Source: Limosilactobacillus frumenti DSM 13145 (lineage in GTDB: Bacteria; Bacillota; Bacilli; Lactobacillales; Lactobacillaceae). From it: 64,000 bases of DNA. The notes below the pieces were generated by a model that did not search any database, had not been told where the DNA came from, and was given only the letters and a program-made list of their open reading frames with translations. This document shows, piece after piece, positions 26,381 through 35,257 of this stretch. The DNA is taken from positions 27,935 to 91,934 of the forward strand of contig NZ_AZER01000024.1 in NCBI RefSeq assembly GCF_001436045.1, written 5' to 3'. The translations under genes and the position numbers were made by a program. Every line of letters begins with the position of its first letter. Positions within the stretch are counted from its first letter, which is position 1.

Positions 26381-28684
26381 ATGAAAAAGCATTTTAAACT
26401 TTATAAAGCTGGTAAATTATGGCTAACAGCGGCTATTGTTGCTTTTGGAGTGGGTACAGTTACTGTTACCGCTAATGCATCAGATGAATTAAGCACCTCA
26501 GATACTAATACTACTGAACAAGTATCGGATGCTTCGACCGGCAATAGCACTACAAGTCAGTTACCTGATAGTGTTAATGATTATAACCGTCAGGATAACA
26601 ACACATATCAAAATACCAAGGGGCAAACTGCAAATAACTGGCAGACTCAGGGAAATGATTGGTACCATTTCAATAATGGTTCAATCAATACTGGGTGGAA
26701 TTCCATTGATAATAATTGGTATTACATGAATCAAGATAGTGCCAAAATGGAAACTGGTTTACAAAAAATTAATAATAATACTTATTATTTAAATGATCAG
26801 CATGATGGCACTTATGGCGCCATGAAAACTGGTTGGCAAAATGTTAATAATAATTGGTACTATTTCCAAAATTCAGGGGCTGCGACAACTGGGTGGTATA
26901 AGTCAGCTGCAGGACTGTGGTATTACTTTAATCAAGATGGTGCTGCTCAGACTGGGTGGTTCAAATCTCCTACATCTGGTTTTAATTATTACTTTGATCC
27001 AGCCAATGCATGGGCTTTAACTAGTTGGCAAAGACTGGATAACAGTTGGTTTTATTTTGATCCAACCAATGCATGGTCTGACTCAGGTTGGCTACATACT
27101 CCGGCAGATAACTGGTATTATCTGAGTGATAAAGGACAAGTTCAAACTGGATGGTATCAGGTAAATAATCATTGGTATTATGGAGACTCCAGCAATGGGA
27201 ATACGTTGCGAGGTTGGCAATTACTCAAAGATGGTTGGCATTACTTCGATACTGTTCAGACATGGACTGATTTGGGTTGGCAGAATATTGGTAATAACTG
27301 GTATTTCTTTGACACTAACAATCATGGATTAATGTTAACCGGGTTTCATAAAATAAATGGTCAAACTTATTTCCTCAATGAATCTCACGATGGGAATTTT
27401 GGAGCAATGAAGACCGGTTGGCAATGGATTAATAATGGTTGGTATTATTTCCAAAGTAATGAAGCACAATCATTAGGTTGGCAAAACGTTAATGGTAATA
27501 CTTACTACCTAGATCCATCTTCCGGTAAGATGGTAACAGGGAATAACCTAATAGACGGTAACAGATATTACTTTGACCCTAGTTCAGGACACCAGATTAA
27601 AGGATTATTTCTTGATAGCAATGGATTATTGGTATACTACGATAATCAAACTGGTGCTCAAAAAGATAGTTTAGGTTCATTCACTTTTAATCCCACTACC
27701 GGAGAAATCGTAACTTCAAATTTAAACAATGGATTAAATGTTATAAACGATGATACTTACTACTTTGATAAGAATAGTAACAAATTTGTGTACAATGACT
27801 GGCGATTAGTAAATAATCATTGGTATCACTTCTCAAATAATGGATCAGCCCATACTGGATGGTATCAATCAGCAATTGGTGCATGGTATTATCTAAACCA
27901 TGATGGAGCTGCTCAAACTGGATGGTATCAGTCAGCAGTAGGTGCATGGTACTATTTTGATTTAGCTAATGCCTATGCTAAGACGGGGTGGCAATATATC
28001 AATAACTATTGGTATTACTTTGATCCGTCTAATGCTTATGCCTATGTCGGATACCATGTTATCAATGGCGTTGAATATTTCTTTGACTTGAAAAATGCTT
28101 ATATGTACCAAAACCACTGGGTTAATGTGAATGGCTGGACTTATCACGCGGACAATAGTGGCCGTTTATGGTTCCCACAGTGGTACTCACAGTTTTCTTC
28201 GCCATATGCGGCTGAAGGATGTTCAGTTTTTGCTACGGCAATTATGTTAAGTCCTAAGGAGTATATTAATATTCCCTATGCATTGTCATTACTACAACAA
28301 CGTCAAGCTGGTAATATTTATTCTGGCGCTGGATTTAGCGTTGTAATTCAACCTAACTCATTGGTAGACTTGGCTAGACATTTTGATGGATCAGTGACTA
28401 ATATTTCTGGGAGCAGTGTACAGGATATTATTAATACGGTTAATTCTGGTCGTCCTGTTTTATATTATGGTTACTCTAGGTATGAGAATTTGTATTGGAA
28501 TCATAATCACTGTAAAGTAATTGTCGGCTATCAAAATGGTTGGTTTAGAGTTTATGATTGTTGCTATAACTATGCCTCTCAAGGATCAACTGGTTGGAAT
28601 GCCTATGATTATGGTGCTAAAGGCTGGATTACGACTTCCCAATTTACTCGTGAATATGCCGGACAGGCTATTACAGTAAACTAA
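26381..28684 (+). CDS. KxYKxGKxW-leader repeat protein with C39-like cysteine peptidase domain
   Basis: A 767-residue secreted protein: leader with KLYKAGKLW at 6-14, cleavage near 32, a repeat region of about 550 residues (two types: short GWYQSA..G.WYYF units and longer NEQHDG/NDQHDGTYGAMKTGW units), and a C-terminal domain at about 600-767 fitting the C39-like peptidase fold. Catalytic candidates are Cys in AAEGCSVFA (about 614), His in WNHNHCKVIVGY (about 708-710) and Asp in FRVYDCC. Target unknown: it may process wall peptides or proteins. Separate transcription unit with its own terminator. Confidence 0.82.
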   Translation: MKKHFKLYKAGKLWLTAAIVAFGVGTVTVTANASDELSTSDTNTTEQVSDASTGNSTTSQLPDSVNDYNRQDNNTYQNTKGQTANNWQTQGNDWYHFNNGSINTGWNSIDNNWYYMNQDSAKMETGLQKINNNTYYLNDQHDGTYGAMKTGWQNVNNNWYYFQNSGAATTGWYKSAAGLWYYFNQDGAAQTGWFKSPTSGFNYYFDPANAWALTSWQRLDNSWFYFDPTNAWSDSGWLHTPADNWYYLSDKGQVQTGWYQVNNHWYYGDSSNGNTLRGWQLLKDGWHYFDTVQTWTDLGWQNIGNNWYFFDTNNHGLMLTGFHKINGQTYFLNESHDGNFGAMKTGWQWINNGWYYFQSNEAQSLGWQNVNGNTYYLDPSSGKMVTGNNLIDGNRYYFDPSSGHQIKGLFLDSNGLLVYYDNQTGAQKDSLGSFTFNPTTGEIVTSNLNNGLNVINDDTYYFDKNSNKFVYNDWRLVNNHWYHFSNNGSAHTGWYQSAIGAWYYLNHDGAAQTGWYQSAVGAWYYFDLANAYAKTGWQYINNYWYYFDPSNAYAYVGYHVINGVEYFFDLKNAYMYQNHWVNVNGWTYHADNSGRLWFPQWYSQFSSPYAAEGCSVFATAIMLSPKEYINIPYALSLLQQRQAGNIYSGAGFSVVIQPNSLVDLARHFDGSVTNISGSSVQDIINTVNSGRPVLYYGYSRYENLYWNHNHCKVIVGYQNGWFRVYDCCYNYASQGSTGWNAYDYGAKGWITTSQFTREYAGQAITVN

Positions 28685-28696
28685 CAAAAAGAAATC

Positions 28697-28754
28697 TAAA
28701 AGTCTGGTGTTGATATAGAACAAATTGATTTCTATACCAATACCAGACTTTTTG
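28697..28754 (+). terminator. intrinsic terminator after the C39-like gene
   Basis: AAAGTCTGGT pairs with ACCAGACTTT, with an inner TATAGAA/TTTCTATA arm, followed by TTTTT. Confidence 0.8.
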
Positions 28755-28764
28755 AGTTTAAAGT

Positions 28765-28865
28765 GCAAAAAGAAATTAACCCTCTGATATAATGCAATCG
28801 CTAGATCACACATAAAAAAAGATAACACCCATGGATCATGGTACAAGAACTCACTTCTTTTTGCA
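28765..28865. repeat. short inverted-repeat element of about 100 bases, MITE-like
   Basis: TGCAAAAAGAA (28765-28775) and its complement TTCTTTTTGCA (28855-28865) bound an AT-rich stretch with no coding sense. It lies at the edge of transposase debris. The 28866-29100 stretch after it holds no feature I can support beyond scattered short repeats. Confidence 0.3.
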
Positions 28866-29099
28866 GGCACTCATCTTTGTTTCCAGCAAAACTGGCTTAA
28901 GTATATTGTAGTTAACAGGATCATCTAGCTTAGATTAATTGCACACCCTCACATAACCCGCGAGTTTGCCCCAATGTGGATGGCTTAACCGGGGGGATGG
29001 TTTTTTTTATTCATCTAAACATAAACATGGTCAGTTCCAAGTGCAATCATTAACTTTGGTGGTTCAGACCCAGCGCTTCTACTGCTTCGATTTGCCATA

Positions 29100-29650
29100 A
29101 ATCCTTTAACGTTAATAGCTATCTTTTTGAAGATAAATGTATGATCAGTATAGGCCTGAAAAGTGAGATTGTTTTGCAATTGAGCCGCATTCAAAATATT
29201 AAAAATGTTGCGACCTATTTGTCAGTGAGGCTTCGGTCTAACAAGTCCTACTAGACTTTGACGTCCGGTTTCAACCCGATTAAATTATTTACTACGAACC
29301 CTTTGTATTGATGAGTTTAAATCGATGTGCAGTGCAAAAATAAGTTTTATTGCCGTTAATAGTGACCAACGGTATTTACTAGAACTGTTAGAAAGTTGCC
29401 AACTTAATAGTCTTCTTAAGCATTGTCAACATATGCACGTTGTCGCGTCAAATAAAACATGAACATTGCCTATGATTAGTTTATTAAGAAGGCTCTTACG
29501 CATGCCAAAATTATTAACGATCGCTTTCATATTGGTAAACACATCATACTGCTTAAATCTAGAGTTTACTTAATTTTTGGTCATCAGATCTAATCCAAAT
29601 AAAAAGGATCACCATATCGGATGACTGAACCAGATCAATTTCATTGGTAC
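29100..29650 (+). pseudogene. ISL3-family transposase remnant
   Basis: Broken fragments of a DDE transposase are readable on the plus strand in more than one frame. From about 29305 the frame gives TLCIDEFKSMCSAKISF then AVNSDQRYLLELLESCQLN, and NSLLKHCQHM up to a stop near 29459; from 29459 it continues, with an internal TAG, as FIKKALTHAKIINDRFHIGK. DEFKS and DRFHI(V)xH are ISL3 catalytic-core hallmarks. The upstream part at about 29200-29290 is more decayed. No intact terminal repeats are recognised. Inactive. Confidence 0.7.
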
Positions 29651-29690
29651 AGATTAATACTTGCCTGTTAACACTGGTTGATGAAGAGCT

Positions 29691-29721
29691 AAAAAGTAGG
29701 GTGTAATTACCCTACTTTTTT
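29691..29721 (+). terminator. intrinsic terminator upstream of the GT gene
   Basis: AAAAAGTAGGGT pairs with ACCCTACTTTTT. It isolates the next gene from upstream transcription, although no intact gene ends here now. Confidence 0.75.
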
Positions 29722-29774
29722 ATTACAATGAATATGTTATTTAATTCTGATATATTTTTTGAAGGTGCTTACTA

Positions 29775-30782
29775 ATGAAAAATAATTATATATTATCATG
29801 GCATGATAGTGCGAGAAATACTGGTGGTGTTAAAGCTAAAAGTGATGTTGTTTATTTTTTATCCAAAAATGGGGTTATACCAGTTGATACTCCAAGCGAT
29901 AAATTTGGAAAGATAATTACATCTATATTTGCCAAACAAAGATTGTCTAAACTTAATGGGAGTCTGTTAATACAATATCCGTCTGGAAAAAATCTAATAC
30001 GTAATTTATGGATGAAAGCAGCAATGTCCAACAAAAAGTTAAAGGTAATCTTGCTCGTACATGATTTAGAAGTGCTCCGTTTTCATAATGACAATAATCA
30101 TTTAGAAGAAAAAAGAAAGGAAATACAGTTTTTAAATCAGGCTGATGGATTAATCGTATTAAACTCTAAAATGCAAGGGCTACTATCTGAAACAGGTATA
30201 ACAATTCCAATGGTATCATTGAGGATTTGGGACTACGATAATCCTCAACCTTTCAATGATGAATTTCGATACAACAAGACAATTTGTTATGCAGGTAATT
30301 TAACGAAGTCAATGTTTTTAAAAAGTCTGAATTTATCAAATAAGCTACATGTATTTGGGCCCAATGCGAACTTTACCTTACCAAAATCTGTTATTTATGA
30401 AGGTGAGTACACACCACAAGAGCTTCCAAAAATGATGAATTTTAATTTTGGATTAATCTGGGATGGCATATCTACCAAAACATGTTCGGGTAGTTATGGA
30501 CAATACCTGCGATTTAATGATCCACACAAGACTTCTTTATACTTGAGTACAGGGCTGCCAGTCATTGTATGGAAACATGCGGCTATTGCAGATTTTATTT
30601 TAAGAAATAAAGTTGGTAAAACAGTTGGCAACTTGAATGAGCTAGACCATTTATTGGATTCAATTTCAGAAGCAGAATTTACTAATATGAAAAAGAACGC
30701 AATTACTATTGGTAGGAAAATGAGACAAGGATTTTATATAAATTCTGCATATAGTAAATTAAAAAATGAACTAGGCTTGTAG
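29775..30782 (+). CDS. galactofuranosyltransferase-like glycosyltransferase, paralogue
   Basis: A 335-residue enzyme, equal in length to the one at 14918 and collinear with it throughout. Shared blocks: LVHDLEVLRF, AGNLTKSMFL, LIWDGISTKTCSGSYGQYL (active-site region), PHKTSLYLSTGLPVIVW and AIADFILRNKVGKTV. Divergence in the N-terminal half suggests another acceptor. The gene is flanked by noncoding, transposon-scarred DNA, so it looks like a separate acquisition. AT-rich. ATG start, weak ribosome site (GAAGGTG). Confidence 0.75.
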   Translation: MKNNYILSWHDSARNTGGVKAKSDVVYFLSKNGVIPVDTPSDKFGKIITSIFAKQRLSKLNGSLLIQYPSGKNLIRNLWMKAAMSNKKLKVILLVHDLEVLRFHNDNNHLEEKRKEIQFLNQADGLIVLNSKMQGLLSETGITIPMVSLRIWDYDNPQPFNDEFRYNKTICYAGNLTKSMFLKSLNLSNKLHVFGPNANFTLPKSVIYEGEYTPQELPKMMNFNFGLIWDGISTKTCSGSYGQYLRFNDPHKTSLYLSTGLPVIVWKHAAIADFILRNKVGKTVGNLNELDHLLDSISEAEFTNMKKNAITIGRKMRQGFYINSAYSKLKNELGL

Positions 30783-31153
30783 AATAGATCGTTATTTGAG
30801 AGGCTAACTATGCCACAAATCAAGTCTGGTAAATGAGGATACTATACTTTGATTTTATTTGGCACTATAAAAATTTTCATTTTAGTTTTTCGTCAAGGAA
30901 TGAGCTGTGTCTTAAATTTTTGATTTCATATTAATCAAATTGAATAACGATATTAAACCTTGACGAGTATATACCTGCTATCTTTTAATGGGAGCTTTAA
31001 TTTTTTGAAGATCAAACGGTTGATATTGTCAGGAAAGCAGCTTACCGCGTACAGCGTAAGCTGCTTTTATAGTTATCATACAATTAGTAAAGATTAGGGA
31101 AATAACTACTCACCATATGCTTTTTATAACTAACTCATAATGATCCTTAGCGT
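30783..31153. other. intergenic region with a strong terminator
   Basis: No gene is seen. A hairpin at 31034-31067 (AAAGCAGCTTAC/GTAAGCTGCTTT followed by T) is a convincing terminator; CGTCAAGG (30891-30898) and CCTTGACG (30958-30965) form a wider inverted repeat of unclear meaning. Confidence 0.5.
31034..31068 (+). terminator. intrinsic terminator before the phosphocholine operon
   Basis: Twelve-base-pair arms AAAGCAGCTTAC and GTAAGCTGCTTT with a short loop and a T-run, about 90 bases upstream of the next promoter. Confidence 0.8.
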
Positions 31154-31154
31154 G

Positions 31155-31183
31155 TTGAGTGTCCATGACAAAAATGATACAAT
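31155..31183 (+). promoter_or_regulatory. sigma-A promoter of the phosphocholine operon
   Basis: TTGAGT (31155-31160), 17 bases, TACAAT (31178-31183). Transcription would begin near 31190, giving a leader of about 28 bases with GAAAGGAAA as ribosome site. Confidence 0.6.
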
Positions 31184-31200
31184 CATATTGTTCATCATTT
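31172..31200. promoter_or_regulatory. candidate operator overlapping the -10 box
   Basis: An interrupted palindrome: AAATGAT-ACAAT, three bases, ATTGT-tc-ATCATTT. It covers the -10 hexamer and the probable transcription start, where a bound repressor would block initiation. The first protein of the operon carries an N-terminal winged helix, so autoregulation is a fair inference. Confidence 0.45.
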
Positions 31201-31217
31201 GAAAGGAAACTGATTAA

Positions 31218-32954
31218 ATGAACAGAAGCCTAATTGACTTAATGCAATTAAAATTAAGAAATCCTGATATTACCCAACGGGAGCTAGCAAAAGAGTTGGG
31301 AATGTCATTGGGGAAAACTAATCATGTTTTGAATGAATTAAAACAAACTGGTTTAGTTGATGCTCAATTTGCTTTGACTAGTACTGGTCGAGAATACATC
31401 ACCAGTCATCATCCCCAGCAAGCAGTGATTTTAGCTGCTGGTTTTGGTATGCGCATGGTGCCGATTAATACTGAGGAGCCTAAGGGACTATTAGAAGTTA
31501 ATCAAGAACCACTGATTGAGCGTTTAATTAAACAACTGCATTCTAAAAACATTCGAAAGATATACATTGTCGTTGGATTTATGAAGGAACATTATGAGTA
31601 CTTAATTGATAAGTATGACGTTCAATTAATCGTAAATCCACATTATCACGAATGGAACAATATTTATTCTCTATACCTTGCTAAGGAACATTTGAATAAT
31701 AGTTATGTTGTACCTTGTGATATTTGGCTTAAGAACAATCCTTTTTCAGAGGTAGAAGATCAACCGTGGTACATGTTTTCTGACCATCAACATGAAGACA
31801 GTCATTGGAAAGTGACCAATCGTGGAACAATTAAGTACGTTGGCGCGGGCGGTAATAAAATGGTTGGCATTGCATATCTGAATGCGGAAACTGGTAACCG
31901 TGTAAAGCAAGAGTTAGACAAACGAATATCTCAACAATCAAGACTGGATGAATTTTGGGAATCTTTGTTAATAGGTGGCGACCGCTTTAAATTAAATAGT
32001 TATTTAATCAAAGACAATCAATTTGCAGAGATCAACTCCTATGAAGAATTACGAAATCTTGATAGTAATTCTGATCATCTCAGAAACGATGCCATTCAAG
32101 CAATTGTGAATACTTTAGGCGTTAAGAATACGGAGATTCATGATATCAGAGTTTTGAAGAAGGGAATGACGAATCGCTCCTTTATTTTTGATTGTCAAGG
32201 TGATCAATATATCATGCGAATCCCTGGGGCGGGGACAAAGGAACTCATTAACCGTCAACAAGAGTATGATGTTTACCAGGTAATAAAAGACTTACCGTAC
32301 GTTGAACAAACCTTATATTTGAACCCAGAAAATGGTTATAAGCTGACCAAATTCATTAAACATTCTCACAATTGTGACCCTAATAATTGGAAAGAAGTTC
32401 AACAAAGTATGCGTCTTCTGAATAAGATGCATGCAAGTCATTTAAAAGTTGATCATACTTTTGATTTAAGGGCACAGATCAATATGTATGAAAAACTACG
32501 TAAAGCTCCTTCAGCATATCGTGATTATGCAGGAGTGAAGCGTCGGATCGACCAACTATTAAATTACGTGGATCAACTAGACAAGGACTGGACTCTTTGT
32601 CACATCGATGCTAACGCTGATAACTTTGTGTTTGATCGGAATGGTAACGAATTTCTGATTGACTGGGAATATGCTGGTATGCAGGACCCTGATGTGGATG
32701 TGGCAATGTTTGCCATTTATTCAATGTATAATCAAGAACAAATTGATCATCTTATCGATATTTATTTTGGAAAATCGACTAGTCAACAGAATAAAATTAA
32801 AATTTATGCCTATATTGCTATATGTGGGCTGCTATGGAGCAATTGGTGTGAATACAAACAGTCCTTGGGCTTAGATTTTGGTGAATACTCGTTAGCTCAA
32901 TATCGTTATGCAAAGGAATATAGCAAGAAAGTGCTCAAATACTTGAAAGGATAG
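31218..32954 (+). CDS. licCA: winged-HTH / LicC-like nucleotidyltransferase / LicA-like choline kinase fusion
   Basis: A 578-residue three-part protein. Residues 1-65 form a MarR-like winged helix (RELAKELGMSLGKTNHVLNE). Residues about 68-300 are a nucleotidyltransferase like LicC: VILAAGFGMRMVPI, EPKGLLEVN, IVVGFMKEHYEYL, and PCDIW for the metal Asp. Residues about 305-560 are a choline/ethanolamine kinase: GMTNRSFIF, the Brenner motif CHIDANADNFVF near 461 and LIDWEYAGMQDPDVDVAMF near 480. It should phosphorylate choline and make CDP-choline. The fused DNA-binding domain suggests it senses the substrate and controls its own operon. Next gene starts 4 bases on. Confidence 0.88.
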   Translation: MNRSLIDLMQLKLRNPDITQRELAKELGMSLGKTNHVLNELKQTGLVDAQFALTSTGREYITSHHPQQAVILAAGFGMRMVPINTEEPKGLLEVNQEPLIERLIKQLHSKNIRKIYIVVGFMKEHYEYLIDKYDVQLIVNPHYHEWNNIYSLYLAKEHLNNSYVVPCDIWLKNNPFSEVEDQPWYMFSDHQHEDSHWKVTNRGTIKYVGAGGNKMVGIAYLNAETGNRVKQELDKRISQQSRLDEFWESLLIGGDRFKLNSYLIKDNQFAEINSYEELRNLDSNSDHLRNDAIQAIVNTLGVKNTEIHDIRVLKKGMTNRSFIFDCQGDQYIMRIPGAGTKELINRQQEYDVYQVIKDLPYVEQTLYLNPENGYKLTKFIKHSHNCDPNNWKEVQQSMRLLNKMHASHLKVDHTFDLRAQINMYEKLRKAPSAYRDYAGVKRRIDQLLNYVDQLDKDWTLCHIDANADNFVFDRNGNEFLIDWEYAGMQDPDVDVAMFAIYSMYNQEQIDHLIDIYFGKSTSQQNKIKIYAYIAICGLLWSNWCEYKQSLGLDFGEYSLAQYRYAKEYSKKVLKYLKG

Positions 32955-32958
32955 TTAT

Positions 32959-33672
32959 ATGACAACGATTGATAATGCAATCATTATGGCCGCTGGATTT
33001 GGAACGAGAATGCGTCCGTTAACATATCAAACACCTAAGCCATTAGTAAAAGTGGCAGGTCAACCTATGATTGAATCTGTCATTGAAGGACTACATGCTA
33101 ATCATATTAAAGATATTTCCATCGTCGTTGGGTATTTAGCAAATCAATTCAATTACCTGGTTGATAAGTATCCAGGCGTTAAGTTAATTAATAACCCATA
33201 CTATGAAAAATACAATAATATTTCATCGTTGTATGTTGCTCGTCATGAACTGCGTAATACGGTTATTTTGGATGGCGACCAAGTTATTATGAATCCACGT
33301 ATTTTGAATCGAGAATTTCAAGGATCAGGATACGCCGGGGTTGCTATTAATACTTTTACCGATGAATGGATTATGCATGTCGATGCTGAAAACAATGTTG
33401 TAACTTGTGACCGTAAAGGTAATGATCATGGTTGGCGCTTGTATAGCTTGTCTAAGTGGAATGCTAAAGATAGTGGGCAACTGAAAAAATTACTAGAGAT
33501 AGAATTTGAGCAGTTGCATCATTATGATATTTACTGGGATGATATTGCAATGTTTGACTATGCAGATCAATTTGAACTGAAGTTGCTACCGATTAATTCT
33601 GGTGACATCATTGAAGTAGATAGTTTAGCACAGTTAGATCGGTTAAATACTGAGTTAGGTAATAATAAATGA
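32959..33672 (+). CDS. licC: LicC-like CTP:phosphocholine cytidylyltransferase
   Basis: A 237-residue cytoplasmic enzyme, close in length and motif order to pneumococcal LicC (about 229). Seen: IIMAAGFGTRMRPLT (nucleotide loop, 8-22), TPKPLVKVAGQPMIE, SIVVGYLANQFNYL, the YNNISSLYVAR block, ILDGDQV with a metal Asp near 104, TDEWIM, YWDDIAMF and EVDSLAQLDRL, the last three matching LicC positions. It makes CDP-choline from phosphocholine and CTP. Having a second LicC domain next to the fused one is odd. Its stop overlaps the transporter start (ATGA). Confidence 0.85.
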   Translation: MTTIDNAIIMAAGFGTRMRPLTYQTPKPLVKVAGQPMIESVIEGLHANHIKDISIVVGYLANQFNYLVDKYPGVKLINNPYYEKYNNISSLYVARHELRNTVILDGDQVIMNPRILNREFQGSGYAGVAINTFTDEWIMHVDAENNVVTCDRKGNDHGWRLYSLSKWNAKDSGQLKKLLEIEFEQLHHYDIYWDDIAMFDYADQFELKLLPINSGDIIEVDSLAQLDRLNTELGNNK

Positions 33673-35165
33673 TTAAAAGTAATCTACGAAAAATTGACTG
33701 GTCATTAGTCCTTATTCCAATCTTAGCTATTGTGATGATCAGCTATCTTTTGGAACAATTTCCTCAATCGGCACATCACATATTAACTTCCATTCGTGTT
33801 TTCTTTAATGATCAGTTAACAGTTATTTATATTTTAGTGGGGCTATTTTTCTTTCTTAGTACTCTTTACGTAGCCTTTTCTAAAATTGGTCATAAAAAAT
33901 TAGGAAACAAAGATGATCATCCTGAATACTCAAATCTTCGGTGGGGAGTAATGATTTTTACCTCAACAATGTCAGCCGATATTATTTTTTATGCGCTATG
34001 TGAATGGATGATGTATGCTCAAGAACCATTTATTCAAAGTAAAGGTAACGTGATGGAATGGTCATTAACTTATTCACTGTTTCACTGGGGACCTATTGCA
34101 TGGTCTTTCTATATCATGTTAGCAGTTGCGTTTGCTTATATGTTGTTTGTAACTAAGAATCAGCGACAGAAGTTTTCTGAAGCATGTCGTCCAATATTGG
34201 GAAAATATACTGATGGAATTTTGGGGAAATTAATTGATTTAATCGCTATTTTTGCTTTGCTGGCAGGGACTGCGACGACCTTTTCCATGTCAATGCCGCT
34301 TCTTTCGGCAGTTGTCGGCCATTTATTTCATATTAATAGTCTTACTAGACTATCGCTTGTTCTAATAATTATTGTAGTACTGATATACCTCATTGCTTCG
34401 GTTATGGGGATGAAGGCAATCTCCCGGTTAAGCGCTATTTGTTACACTTTCTTTATTGGATTATTGCTATATGTATTATTATTCAGTGGGAATGCCAACT
34501 TTATTTTAGATTCGGGACTACAAGCAGTTGGTAACTTGACTCAAAACTTTATTGGAATGGCAACAACCACCCGAAACCATGACTTTACTCAAAACTGGAC
34601 AATTTATTATTGGTCGTACTGGATTATTTGGTGTGTTGCCACTCCGTTCTTCATTGGTAGTATCAGTAAAGGACGAACTATTCGCGATGTTGTTATACGT
34701 GCCTATGCCTGGGGATTAGGTGGTACTTTCTTAGCGTTCATTATTCTGGGTAACTTTGGGATGTCTTGTCAAATTCATCATTTGATTAATGTTAGTCACT
34801 TAATTGCTTCTGGAAATAGCTATGCACATGTAGCTTTACTGATCATGAAAACTTTGCCGCAGTATCGTCTGGCACTAATTTTATTAGCACTAGCAATGAT
34901 TGGATTGTATTCAACTGTCTTTGACTCGATTACGATGGTTATTTCTAAGTATTCATATCGTCAGTTGAGTTTAGACGAGGAGCCAAGCAAGTTGTTACGT
35001 GGATTTTGGGCCATTGCCTTTATGATACTCCCCACTGCGTTATTAGTGAGTCACAGTAATATGAATAATATTCAATCAGTTGCGATTATTGCTGCTTTGC
35101 CCACGATGATCGTTATGATATTAATAGTAATGAGTTTTTATAAAGAAATTAGGCGAAACAGTTGA
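33669..35165 (+). CDS. BCCT family transporter, probable choline uptake
   Basis: A 498-residue betaine/choline/carnitine transporter with about 12 membrane segments. The Trp-box region is readable as WTIYYWSYWIIWCVATPFFIGS followed by SKGRTIRD, matching the conserved TM8-loop of BCCT proteins, and the earlier WGVMIFTSTMSADIIFYALCEW resembles the start of the BCCT core. Co-transcribed and translationally coupled with licC, which argues for choline as substrate, taking the place of LicB in pneumococcus. It lacks the long C-terminal osmosensing tail of BetP, so it need not be osmoregulated. Glycine betaine is an alternative substrate. Confidence 0.88.
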   Translation: MIKSNLRKIDWSLVLIPILAIVMISYLLEQFPQSAHHILTSIRVFFNDQLTVIYILVGLFFFLSTLYVAFSKIGHKKLGNKDDHPEYSNLRWGVMIFTSTMSADIIFYALCEWMMYAQEPFIQSKGNVMEWSLTYSLFHWGPIAWSFYIMLAVAFAYMLFVTKNQRQKFSEACRPILGKYTDGILGKLIDLIAIFALLAGTATTFSMSMPLLSAVVGHLFHINSLTRLSLVLIIIVVLIYLIASVMGMKAISRLSAICYTFFIGLLLYVLLFSGNANFILDSGLQAVGNLTQNFIGMATTTRNHDFTQNWTIYYWSYWIIWCVATPFFIGSISKGRTIRDVVIRAYAWGLGGTFLAFIILGNFGMSCQIHHLINVSHLIASGNSYAHVALLIMKTLPQYRLALILLALAMIGLYSTVFDSITMVISKYSYRQLSLDEEPSKLLRGFWAIAFMILPTALLVSHSNMNNIQSVAIIAALPTMIVMILIVMSFYKEIRRNS

Positions 35166-35257
35166 AACGAATATTTGTTAGCTCCATAGGTTAATTTATC
35201 CTATATGTTAGAATAATTACGGTATTTTCTATATTACAAATGAAAGGAACAAGTTTC

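Noticed and set aside
28586..28870. 94-codon minus-strand frame
   Set aside because: It overlaps the end of the C39-like gene and the terminator, and has no family features.
29100..29650. Active insertion sequence
   Set aside because: The transposase is split by stops and frameshifts and terminal inverted repeats are not recognised.
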